From Piliocolobus tephrosceles (lineage: Eukaryota; Chordata; Mammalia; Primates; Cercopithecidae): 64,000 nt of DNA. The translations under genes were made by a program, and so were the position numbers. Under the pieces are notes generated by a model. That model worked only from the letters and a program-made list of their open reading frames with translations, did not search any database and was not told the origin of the DNA. Every line of letters begins with the position of its first letter. Position 1 is the stretch's first letter. The stretch lies in assembly GCF_002776525.5 (NCBI RefSeq), contig NC_045443.1, positions 49,891,377-49,955,376 on the forward strand. Direction: 5' to 3'. Positions 49,146 through 60,900 of the stretch are shown here, piece after piece.

Positions 49146-49699
49146 GCATTCATTCTCTTCCTGCCCAGGCTTTGCCATTGTCATTTACAAGGAGATATCG
49201 GTTGTCTTTGTTCTCCCCCCTTTCCTCAATTCCTCATAGATGAAATGACCCCAGGTCTGAGGAAGAGTGGTCACCAGCACCTGGTTAATCCCACAGACCC
49301 AAGTTGCCCTTAGCTGAATGAAAGCTGGCCAGGGAGAGAGTGAACGGCTAACTCCATGCACAGACAGAAGGCAGGGGCCAGTGCTGAGGACAGAGTGGTC
49401 AGCAGATCCCACCCCAACGCAGGGATGCACGGAAGGCCAGGCTGGCTGGGAGCTCAGCCAGCTCCTTCTGCAGCCACTTCCTCCCTTGTCCCCATTCCCC
49501 CAAGCCCTCCCACCCCTACCTCTAGTCTGTCTCTGCCAAGATGGCCTCTAAGTAAGTGGAGAGGGGGTGGAGGGACTGTGGCCATAAGGACTGGAGTCCA
49601 CAGGCCCCATTACAGGAGAATGCCCGGGTCATGGGTCAGTCCACCTGCAGTAGGTGAGCATTCTAGAGCCAGAACCATCTCCTAGAAGGAAGGGGTTGG

Positions 49700-49975
49700 A
49701 CTTTCACTGATCCTTTCTGCCCAGATTCACCAAACGCCCACTTTGTGCCAAGTCCTGTGCTGGATGCCTTACCTACACTTGATCAACTAGTCTACTTAGA
49801 GGTTCTATGCGGTTAGCACCATTAACCTTCCTTTCAGAAGCTCAGAGAAGTAAAGTAGCTCCCAGAGTCACACAGCAGCACATGGTGGAGGCAGGATTTA
49901 AACTCTCATTAGTCTGGTCCCAAAGGCTACATATTCTATGGCCTCTCACTCACACTGTTCTGCCTGGTATAAAGC
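49700..49975 (-). mobile_element. MIR SINE (minus orientation)
   Basis: TTTGTGCCAAGTCCTGTGCT, CTCAGAGAAGTAAAGTAGCT, CACACAGCAGCACATGGTGG and GCAGGATTTAAACTCTCATT fit a reverse MIR. Confidence 0.7.
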
Positions 49976-50789
49976 CACTCCGTCTAAATTGTGTCACAAC
50001 CAATGCAGAATGGGCACCCGATAAACCTGATGGAACTGGCTGTTCAGGTCAAAGGGGCTATGGGGGCACTAGCATCCCAGGGTCTATCAATTTCCACTCT
50101 TGCTCCTAAGGTGGACATGGCTTGGAAGGAGGGTGAGAACTACTGCAAGTCTTTGGGGGCTGCAGCTGCAGGAGCAGAGGAAACATGTGAGCATCCCCCT
50201 TGGGAAGCTGAGGTCTAATTGACTGGTTTCCTGCCCCAGAGGACATGGTAGGGCCACTGGGATCTCACCCTGAGTGAGGGCCGGAGCTCCCCCGGCTGCC
50301 TCACCTCAGCCTCTGCACCTGCCATTCACTGCTTTCTTCTCTCGTAGCCGCTGGGGTTTGATGGGGACTATCACAGGCCAGGGTAGAGGCTTTGCCTGAG
50401 TATAGGTGAATCCCTGAGATGGCTCGTAGTGTGCTTATTGGGTCTTTTACTCTCCAACACTCCAACACTAGGAGAAAATGGCATGGGTTCACTGGCCATA
50501 AAGTTGTATCTACTGCTTAGAACAAAAAGCAAGCCAGGAGCCGAGGGGATTTTCAGGGAAACAATATAGAATATGCAGTCAGCCTTATTTTGTGCCTGTA
50601 GGGCACCCAAACCATGGAGCTGCAATTGAGGTACTTCTCATGAAGGTGACTTGAGGTGTGCCATCCCTGATACAAGAAGGAAGACGAAGGAAAGACAGCA
50701 GTGCCTCTTGGGTGGAAGGGATTCTCTTTTGGAACTACCGTTATATGCTGAACACTAGGTGCTTCTTCTGACAACCTGGCCAAAGAAGT

Positions 50790-50940
50790 GTTTTACTATG
50801 TCCAGTTTGGAGCTGCAGACATTGAGGCTCAGAGGGGTATGTAACTTGCCTGAGATCACACAGCCAGGAAGTGGTAGAGATGGGAAGTCAGTCCTATCTG
50901 TCTGACTTCAAAGCTTGTGACCTTACAATGTATAAAATGG
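50790..50940 (-). mobile_element. MIR SINE fragment (minus orientation)
   Basis: GAGGCTCAGAGGGGTATGTA, TGCCTGAGATCACACAGCCA and GAAGTGGTAGAGATGGGA are typical reverse MIR sequence. Confidence 0.7.
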
Positions 50941-52406
50941 TAGATACAATGTTTTATATGAGTAACTGGCCTGCACAGAATCTGCAGGGAAAAAAGTACA
51001 CAGCAACTTATACAGCCCGGTAGCTCATGGTCCACCAGGACGGCCATGGGGTCTGGCCAGCAGACTGCAAGCTCTGCAGATGCGGCTCAGCTCCTTTCTG
51101 TCCTTACCCTCAGCACATGGTCAGTTGCTTGGTTGATGTGGCCCTGTTCTTACAAGTACCCAATAAGGTATGACACTACTCTGAGGGGCCAGTTTTGTTT
51201 CCTCCAATTAACTAAATCCAAATTAATTTCATGACAAACCCTACGATAAACCCAATCCAAACAGGAAGAAAGTTCTAGTCTAGAGCCACATTCTGTGTCC
51301 TTATTATTAAATCAGAATTGCAAGAAGCTCACAAAATCTTCAAACTGAGCCTGAGAAACCAAAGGTAGACATAAGGAAGAACTTTCTATGCAAAAGCGCC
51401 TTTACACCCCAGAGTGAGAGAGAAAGAGAGACGAGTTTCTTTCCCTGAAAATGGGAGAGCCATCTCCTTCATATCTGGGCCAGAGGCAGGCGGCTGAACA
51501 AGGTGCCTCTACCCAGCAGCCACAGCTAAAAGCTGGTCCCCTGTCCCTCCCCAGACCCCCACACGCAGATTCTGCTACTGCCCTCCGTGACCCTTCCTTG
51601 TTTGGCAGCTGTTCCCAATCTTTTCACAGAGGGATGAGCAGTTGACAGGGGTGTGGAGCCGGGTGGAGGGAGTGTTTGCTCAGGGCTTTCTGGGTGAGGG
51701 AGGCAAGCCCTTCACACATTCAGCCCTGGGATTAAGGGATCCTGAGGGGTTCTGTCACTCTCAGCTCCAAATCCGCTGTGTGGTGTGGGAAAGTGCTCCT
51801 GCCCTCCCTGGCCAGGCAGGCACCCTCACCCTATTCGGTCACCCAACTTCAACTGCCCCACCGGGCCTGAGTCATTCTTGAGGAGCCAGAGTCAATATGG
51901 GGATCAGAGATTCTGCAGATAAGGGCCATCAGCGTTTTAAGGAGAGGCCAGTGAGGGCAATAAGAGGATGGGCACTCCTGAGAGCCAGGCATGGGGGTCT
52001 GTACCCAGGGACTCCTCTTTCCCCAGGCCAGAGAGCTGCCCCTGCTGGCCTCCTACCCCAGGCATATACAGGCAGGGGCTTCCCAGCATGTTCTGGCGGC
52101 AAAAGTACCCTCACAAACAAAATCACGTGCACAGCCTCATGAGTAAAACAGATAAGGAGAGATGATCCAGTTGGTGCAGGGGAGGGGACCATGATACTTG
52201 CCACCTACTGACCTCCCCCTGCAGCCCTGAAAGCAGCCCTTAGGGTCCTCAGTTTGGAAACCCCTAGGTCTGGGCCATTCCCAACCTTCGACAAGTATGT
52301 CTAAGCAGCACATTACTGTTGGTGGGCCCTCCTGGGCTGCAATATAATCTCTGAGGGTTTTTTTCCATGACAATTAGAAGTTTCTATTGTTCAGTTTTTA
52401 AGCACT

Positions 52407-52707
52407 AAATAGAATTTTTTTGAGACAGGGTCTCCCTCTGTCACTCAGGCTGGAGTGCAATGGTGCAATCACAGCTTACTGCGGCCTCAACAGCCTCACG
52501 GATCCTCCCACCTCAGCCTCCCAAGTAGCTGAGATGACAGGTATGCATTATCAAACCCAGCTAATTTTTGTATTTTTTTTTGTAGAGACGGAGTCTCACC
52601 ATGTTGCCCAGGCTGGTCTTGAACTCCTGGGTTCAAGGGATCCACCTGCCTCAGCCTCCGCCTCCCGAAGAGCTGACATTACAGGCATGAGCCACCACAC
52701 CTGGCCT
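52407..52707 (-). mobile_element. Alu (minus orientation)
   Basis: TTTTTTTGAGACAGGGTCTC through GAGCCACCACACCTGGCC. Confidence 0.92.
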
Positions 52708-52879
52708 ATGATTTCAGTAAAACTGATTATTTTAACACTGCCATTAAGTTACCATGGCTTTGGATAAATTCTTCCCCTTCCTCAACCTGTTTTCTTATCT
52801 ATGAAATAAAAAGTTTGGAGTCGATTGCATCCAATGCCCCTTCTAGCTCCAGCACCCCCTCCTCTCTATTCCTTTTTCT

Positions 52880-53125
52880 ATATAAGCAAAATAACCTGGT
52901 GGTTAAGAGCTTAGGTTATGGAACCAGACTGCTTGGATTCCACACCTAGCTCTGCTACTTACTAGCTGTGTGACCTTAGGCAAGTTACTTAACCACTCTG
53001 CCTTATTTTCCTTATAGACAAAATTAGGATGATAATAGCATTTGTATTACAGGCTGCTGTGAAGATAATCAGTTAAAGGCTTGACAGCAGTGCTGGCACA
53101 CAGTTGGCACTCAATGAGCATTAGC
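52880..53125 (+). mobile_element. MIR SINE, nearly full length
   Basis: GGTGGTTAAGAGCTTAGGTT, CTACTTACTAGCTGTGTGAC, CTTAGGCAAGTTACTTAACC and GGCACTCAATGAGCATTAGC cover most of a MIR. Confidence 0.85.
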
Positions 53126-54034
53126 AAGTATTCCTCAAAGTGTTGTACATGGGGTGGGCTATACTCCATCTGTCTGAGAAGGGAAGCTAGAGACCACCCA
53201 AGCTGGTGAGGCAGAGCTGACCCTAAACCGCTAGGCCTTTGTGTTCCTAAGCTGCAGGTTAGGGTTTGGCTGAAAATCCCTCCGCTGGCCTTCCACAGCC
53301 CTGGGAGAAGCTTTATCAGGACTCTTTGGGGCTCCTCTGAGGAGGACGGGGTGATCAGGCCTGAAGAGTGAGGGTTGCATCCCAGCAATGGCCAGGATTC
53401 CTAAGGGGTTGGCAGCACTAACGTTGCCAAGGAAGGGAGCAGTGTGGTGACAGCCTCGGATCGGGCCAACTGGTTTGGTAGCAGGGTGGGGAGGGCCTGA
53501 AAGTTGCAGGGCTGAGAGGCCAGCCAATTGGGGAATCACTTGGATATAGCTTGAAGAGTGGGGTCCAGGCTCAGAGTAGAGAACTGTGGAGATGAAGAGG
53601 AAAGGAGGTGATACCAGGAGACACACAGAGGAAGGAGCAGTAAGATTTAGCAAGTGATGGAGGCAGGAGTAGGACGGAGGTAGCTTCCAGGGTCATGGGA
53701 CAGAGGGCTTGAAATTGCAGCCCTGGACACTACTGACCCGCCTCTAACCAGCAGGACGACTACAGCATGAGAGTTCACTTCTGTGAGCGTGAATCGCCTA
53801 ACCTATAAACTGGAACACCACGTGCCCACTGCTGAACCCAAGGCTGTGGTGATGGTCACAGGCAAAGTAATGTATTTGTAAACCACAAAATCCAATTAAA
53901 TGTGGATTTTTCTTGCCAACTGGATGTGGGGGCTGAGACAGACATCACTGAGGCCAAGAGGATGAGCTGGGAATCCAGAAGTCAGGGAGTGGGGAAGCAA
54001 AGAAACCCGATTCCAGTAAGGGCCTCTATAAGCC

Positions 54035-54195
54035 AGATGCTTTACGCATGTTCTTATCACAACCCACTTTTACAAAGAAGGAAACTAAGGCTCAGAGAGG
54101 TTAGGAAACTTGACAGAGGTCACACAGCTAGTAAGTGGCAGAACTTGGATTTAAATCCAAGTTGCCTAGTTCTGAAGCCTAAGATCTCTCCGCTG
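54035..54195 (-). mobile_element. MIR SINE (minus orientation)
   Basis: CAAAGAAGGAAACTAAGGCT, CAGAGAGGTTAGGAAACTTG and GGTCACACAGCTAGTAAGTG are a classic reverse MIR core. Confidence 0.85.
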
Positions 54196-54514
54196 AACAA
54201 AGCATGCCGTCTGCCCCTACAGAGTTAGTGGTAGGCTGAACAGGCACCAGGGGGTGGCTGGGTAACAGGCAGCCACTTAGCCAGGTCTGGCCTTGAGCAG
54301 CGTACATATTCGCTCTGAGCCTCAGTCTCCCCTTGTGAGCCATGTACAGCCCTGGAGTGGCGATGGTATCAAACTAATGTACCTAAGTAAGCATGGCGAT
54401 TGGGACGTAGTGACTGTGATTGTTGCTGTGTCAGGCATCAGGACATTAATCAATGGATACAATTTCAGTTCCCCAAACAGGACAGACTGCAGCCACAGAC
54501 AGCTAGCTGTAGTT

Positions 54515-54932
54515 GTACCATTTATTGAGACACAGATAGGGAAGGGGAGTGTGGGTAGATTCAGGGAGACAGTGGGTCTGGTGGGGGACTGGGGAGGTTG
54601 AAGGGTCTTTGGGGACCACTCTCAATTTCTCTCTCTCCAAATAGCTTGGGAAATTCAGCCTCCTCTCAGTGGTCAAAAGATCACCCCCAAGTCACCCAAG
54701 CACATCACTCAAGCTGGCAACTTTAACCTCCCCTCCCACCCTATTGCAGGACCAAGAAAAAAACCTGAGTAGATTTGAGCGCTTTCCAAGATGCAAATAG
54801 TCTGGTATGAAAACACCCTGGGTCTGAGGTCCCCTGGCTGTTCCTGCTCCTGAGAAGTGACTGGAAAGGGCAGCAGAGGTGGGGTGAGGAGGGCAGGGAG
54901 AGGATTGCAGGGGCCCTTGCAGGGCTCAGCAG
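54515..54932 (-). other. KRT79: KRT79 3' untranslated region with AATAAA signal
   Basis: The 3' UTR runs from the stop codon to about 54515. A canonical AATAAA (minus strand) lies at 54536-54531, followed by likely cleavage about 15 bases further on. Confidence 0.8.
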
Positions 54933-57900
54933 CTAATACCTCCGGCTGGACGTCTTGACTGTGGTGGTCTTCCGCAGGATGGAGGTTCCCCCAGAGACTA
55001 GCCCTCCCTTGACGGTGCTGTAGCCCACATTTGTGCTGAATCCAGCCTTGGTGGCCCCCCCATTCCCACCCAGGGAGATGCCACCTCCGCACACGGTGGT
55101 GGAGTTGCCAGTCACAGCTGCAAAGCAAAGGGTCTGGATTAGTCAGGGTGGCCGTGCCAGGAGAGGGCACCCAGAAATCAGTGGAGAATCAGAACAAAAT
55201 CAGGCAGCAGAGCTATGGGAAATGGATAGAGAAGCCCAGTACTAGGACCCTCTGAACCTGTCTCCAGGAGCTCAAATGGAGGAGAGCATGCTTTAGGACA
55301 AGGACAGGTTGCATAAACTGAGCAGAGTTCTGGGGCCTGGCCAGGGGTGGAGCAGGAAGCGGGGAGTAAATACTCACAAATGCTGACTGCACTGGGACAT
55401 TCTCCAGACATCCTAGGGGACACAGAAAGGCCGGGAGAGCAGTCAGTGGTCCCTGGTGCCCACAGGAAAACCCTCTCCTTCCCTCTGCCTTTACATTGGA
55501 TCAACTCAGTGGATCCTGATGACAAGACCAGGAAACGTGAGAAGTATGTGTATAGGGCTCTGCCCAGGTCCAAAACCCGGTGCTGCAGAGAAGGCAGAGT
55601 CACCAGTAGGCTGTGCCAACTCCTATCCTCCCCTTTTCTTTCCTCTCTCCCCATGTGGGCTACGGACAGCATCCCTGCCCCAATGGCAACAAGCCCACGA
55701 CCAGACAGAGCTGCCTAGTTTCTGCCCACTTTCTCTCTATTTCATGCCTTTCCTAAGGACAGAAATGGTGGATTTTTTTTTCCAAAGCTTCCACTGCTGG
55801 TGGAATCTGGTGATAGAAGAGGAAGTTCTATTCCTACTGGGCTGTCAGCCACAATAAGGATTAACAAGAGTTGTGCCAGCCAAGGAGAGGAGTGACGGAG
55901 GCAGTGGGCACAAACAGATTTTCCCCCGGCGTGAGTCAGGATCTTGCTCCCTGGTTCCTCCCTCTCCCTCTTGACCCCAGAGCAGACTCTTCAGGCTCTC
56001 CCCCAGGGCAGGCCTGAGCAGCTCTCTGGATCGGGCAGGAGGGGCCACCACCTGCTCTCCTCGCTCTCCAGCAGCTTGCGGTAGGTGGCAATCTCCACGT
56101 CCAGGGCCAGCTTGACATTCATCAGCTCCTGGTAGTCACGCAGCAGCCGCGCCAGGTCCTCCTTGGCCTGGTGCAGGGCCACATCCAGATCCCCAAGCTT
56201 CTTCTGAGCATCCTTGAGCGCCAGCCCCCCACGCTGCTCCGCTTCCTCAATGGCCGTCTGCAGCTGCTGACACTGCCCAGGGGGGAGAGGTGTTGGAAGC
56301 ACCCTCCGGGGTCATCCCATTCATCTCTCTGCCTTCAAGCCATGAAGGCATCATGATTCCCACATCCCGGCCCCCAAACAACTGGGAAAGAAAGAAGAGA
56401 GAAGTATTCATCTGAAGAGATGCTATTACACAAGCAGGATCAAGTAAGGCCACTGGAAAAGTCCTCACTGAAGTCTAACGTCAACCCCTCCTACTGCAGA
56501 TCAGTCCAATGCCTCAGAAGACATGAAATAAATAACAGAGCCTGATTAGTAACCAAGTGCTTCATTCTAATCTATGGAAGAACCCACACTTTTCAGCCAT
56601 CCTCAAGATAGAGTCAGCATCAGCATCTGTGACCTGGCCCCTTGAACCCTCTACCTCCTGTTCTGACCTCCTGGAGATGGGATGGATCAGTCTTCTTGGA
56701 GAAGGTTGTCCCACCTGCTCTACCACTCATATACCGTGTGACGTTGGACAAGCCCCTTCCCTCTCTGGGCCTCAGTTTCCCCCCTGTAAAAGGAGCCTGT
56801 GATCAATGGCCTAGCATTCTATTTTATCCATCAAGAGAAGAGCAGGCCTAGCCCCTCGGGATGACAATGAGAAGGCCCTGCCAACACCATGCCAGACCCC
56901 CCAGCCCCCAGGTAGATTCCCACCTGCTTCTTGGCTGCATCTACCTCCCCCTGCAGCCTCTGGATAGTGCGGGTGAGCTCAGCAATCTCATTCTTGGTGT
57001 CCCGCAGGTTGTCCCCATGCTTCCCAGCCGTCACCTGCAGCTCCTCATACTGGGGACCAAAGAAGTGGCAGTGAGCTTTCAAATGGCCCCAGCCCACTCT
57101 CACAGCTGGAGGCCCCATGCAGGCATGCAGGTTGAGTATATCTGGCCCCCCGGACTCCAAGAGTCCCAGAGACCGAAGACTCTTACGATGGGAGAAGATC
57201 TGATCAGACCCCAGGCCTCACACCTGAGCCAGCTATGCCTCTCACCTTGGTCTGGTACCAGGCCTCGGCCTCAGCCCGGCTCCTCTGGGCAATCAGCTCA
57301 TACTGGGCCTTGACCTCGGCGATGATGCTGTCCAGGTCCAGGTTGCGGTTGTTATCCATGGACAGCACCACATTGGTGTCAGACACGTGGGTCTGCACTT
57401 GGCTCAGCTCCTGAAGAAACAGAGACAGCTGCCACCAGCATCCCTGCTCCAGGCCCCAGGAAGCATCAGGGGGTGAAAGACAGGTAGCATCAGGAGGCCT
57501 GTGCTCTTGTCCAGGCTCCAGCCTAGAGCAAAGTCACAACAGGAAAGACCTCAGTCTCCCCAGCTGTAAAATGAAGCTCCCATTTTTACAGACTTCATTT
57601 ATTTTTGTGGGTTTGCAGGCTTCCAAAAGATTAGAGAGGGAAAAGAGAATGTGTACTCCCTGCACTACCACTGATGCCCAGCACTGTGCTAGCACATTCA
57701 CTAACCCCTCTAGGCCTCAGAACACCCTGTGCAGCAGGCGGGCCCATGGCAGGTTCACAGGGTGCCCATGGCAGGCTCACAGGCAGGCCCACAGCAGGTT
57801 CACAGAGTGCCTTTGTGCAAATTGGGGAAAGACACCCCTTCAGGTGGAAGCAGCACATCCAGCACCAGCCAAATCACCAGCTGCACCACCATCCACAGTG

Positions 57901-60900
57901 GCCCTGACCGTGGACATGTGAGGAAAGAGGTTTGGAGAGAAGTGATGCATCCAAGGCCACCAGGTCCAGGGTGGGACCCAGCCTCGGACCAGTCAATTAC
58001 ACCACAAAGCCCAAGTGGTTTCCTCTAGAGCACACGGAAAGGTGTAGACTATCATGATGTTCTTGGCCCCTCCTGTTTCTAGAACTAACGTCTTTCACAC
58101 CTAAGTAGGCTTCAGGATGCTGTGAATGGCAGGTTAGGTGATGGGGAGTCAAGGGTCTCTGTTCTGGCCTTCGGACCAGCTGAATCACTGGTCCCATGTG
58201 GGGTTCTGCCTCCATCTCTCCCATGGTCCTTCCTGCTCTGGGCTGCCCGTAGAATGCCCTAAACAAATCACTCATTCACTCAGTACTCCTCAGAGGCTCC
58301 CTGATGGGTGGAGAACCTTCCCCCTAAAACCCAACACCTCCCATATTCTGGTCTTGTCTCCATCCTTTCTCAAACACTGGCCCTTCGTGGCAGCCCAGGG
58401 AATTATAATAGAATAACAATAACAACCCTCGGACCCTGAGCATCACTGTGGTTCAGGCTCTGCATTAGGCACGTGGCAGGTACTAACTCATTACATGCCC
58501 TTTTCCAGTAGCAGAAAGAGATTAAGTAACTTGCCCCAGATCACAAGCCAGCAAGTGAGGAGCTCAGTTTCAAATCCCAGGAGTCTGACTTCAGAAGCTG
58601 AGAGGACATAGACTAAAATAGAGCTGGCCGGAACAAAGAGAGACAAGGGGTAAAGAGAAATATCAAAGGCAAAACCAATATCCATACTGATGTGGATGCA
58701 GATTGTTAAATTAGATTGTATTTCAAAAAGTAGGATGAGGAGGTTAGAGACACAATCAATCCAGTCACTACAAAAACTTGTGGTTTTTGGAAAGATATGA
58801 GTTTTGGAGACAGACAAGCCTGAGATCAAGTCCCCAGCCTGACGTGCACTGGCTCTGTAGCTGACGTACCAGCTAAGACTTGCGATGCCTCAGTTCCTTC
58901 TTCTGATCATACTTTCTTCCTGCGGTGCTTGTGGGGCTTAAGATCCATGTATGACCCATGGCATGTGCTGATTTAAGTGCATTCTTACTTGCCCAGACTT
59001 CTCTGAAGGCCACTGGAGGTGCCCATAAGGCCTATTTGTCACAGATTAGATTGTGTTGTCACAGCTGCCTTGTCTCCTTTCCCACCAAGATGAACTGTCA
59101 GCATCATCTTGAAGCATCCTGCCCCTGCCCTCCCCAACTCAGGGTCTCTCTCCAGCCCCATGTCAGAGCACAGTCCCGAGGAAAATCAACCCAAAACTTT
59201 TAAGACAAGGAGGCAAAACCTCTCCACTAGACAGCATCAAGAGTGGATGAGGTGATGCAATGGTCTTGCTAGACCAAGGGGATAGAAAGGTCAGGCGTGG
59301 CCAGGTACAGTGGCTCACACCTGTAATCCCAGCATTTTGGGAGGCCAAAGTGGGCCGATCACTTGAGCTCAGGAGTTCGAGACTAGCCTGGGAAAAATGG
59401 CGAACCCTGTTGCTACAAAAAATACAAAAATTAGCCAGGCATGGTGACGTGCGCCTGTAATCCCAGCTACTTGGGAGGCTGAGGTGGGAGGATCACTTGA
59501 GCCCAGAAAGTCAAGACTATAGTGAGCCATGATTGCGCCACTGCCCTCCAGCTAGAGTGACAGAATGAGACCCTGCCTCAAAAAAAAAAAGAAAAGAAAA
59601 GAAAAAGTCAGGCTTTCCAGTGAAAGGGAGTTCATGAAATCAGAGCAGAAAGAGCTCTGTGAATCACTAAGGTGTGTGTCTCCTTAGACACCAGGGACTC
59701 TAAGGGGGAAAGATAGTGGAGACGTCTAGGCAAGGGTAAAGGGAGCCAGCGGGCAGAAGTAGCACAACCAGAAGAGGGACTGGGTTCCGCAGACACCCCA
59801 GGCCAGAGAGAAGCCACCATGGAGGCTGCCTTCCTGCCCTGTGAGACACCCAGTGATAGGTGGTTCACCGCCCAGATTGCTGTGGAATCTGGCTTGGCCA
59901 AAATCAGACCATGACATTGGTTACTGAGAGCCATGCTGGTTCCGTGACTGATTGAGCACATGGGACAACAAGGGAACGACTGTGCTGGCCTTTGTTCTCA
60001 CCCCACTGAGGCACTGCTAGGCCATGAGGACCTCTGACAGGAAAGGGCCCAGGCTTGGTCTCTACCTCTCCTTCCCTTGCCTCCTCCTCACCTAACTGTG
60101 CCCACACACTCGATGTGGGCACTCACCACTCACTGGTACCCAAGCACCATGCTCCTTCATGCCTCTGTGACACTGCACAGGCTGGGCCCCAGGCTGCGAA
60201 GTCCTTCATGCTCCTTCTCTAGAAGTCTAGCCCCTCCATCAAGATCCAACTCAGATGTCATCTCCCTCGAAGGCTTCTGCAGCCCTTCCAGGAAGGGTCA
60301 GCCACGGCATCCCCATGTGCCTTTGCACCTGTGCCTGTCCCCCACAGCTCTCATCACCTGATAACCTGGCCCCACAAGAGCTGAGACTTTGTCTTTGTTG
60401 CTATGTGGAAGGTGTTCAGTAAATGTTTGTTAAATAAACATGGCATAGCAATGGAAAGGAATGCTGAGTGTGCCAGCTATGCGCCTTAGACCAGAGAAAA
60501 GCCAATTCCTAAACAATCAGAGAAGAAGGGGAGAGAGAATGGAACCTAAGGGACCACAAGGAGGCCCCAGACCATGAATGACCATCAGTGACCCCGGCAA
60601 AGTAGAAACTGGGGAAGCACCTAAAAACTCAGCATGGCGGCCCAGAACACTTCCCAGCAAGTTCCATCCGGACAGGCCGTGTAGAGATGCTGGAAGGCAA
60701 GCCGTCCAGCCAAGGATAAGCCTGGGAAACACCAAAGTCAGAGGTCAGATGCTGCTAGATGAACTCTAGGCAGAAATAACACAGAGGTCCCTTTGGGCTG
60801 ATCCCTACAGAAGATCCAGGAAAGGCCAATCGCTCAGCTGCTTTGTCATTTGCCTCTTTTCCATCAAGAACAAACCGGTCATCAAAGTGGAAAGCACAAG

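Larger units (their letters stand above)
47690..54510. other. KRT4-KRT79 intergenic region
   Basis: About 6.8 kb. Identified contents: a MIR split by a MaLR-type LTR at 48.6-49.15 kb, MIRs at 49.8, 50.8, 52.9 and 54.05 kb and an Alu at 52.41 kb. I see no gene. 47.7-48.57, 49.15-49.7, 50.0-50.8, 51.0-52.38 and 53.15-54.0 kb are unclassified. Confidence 0.6.
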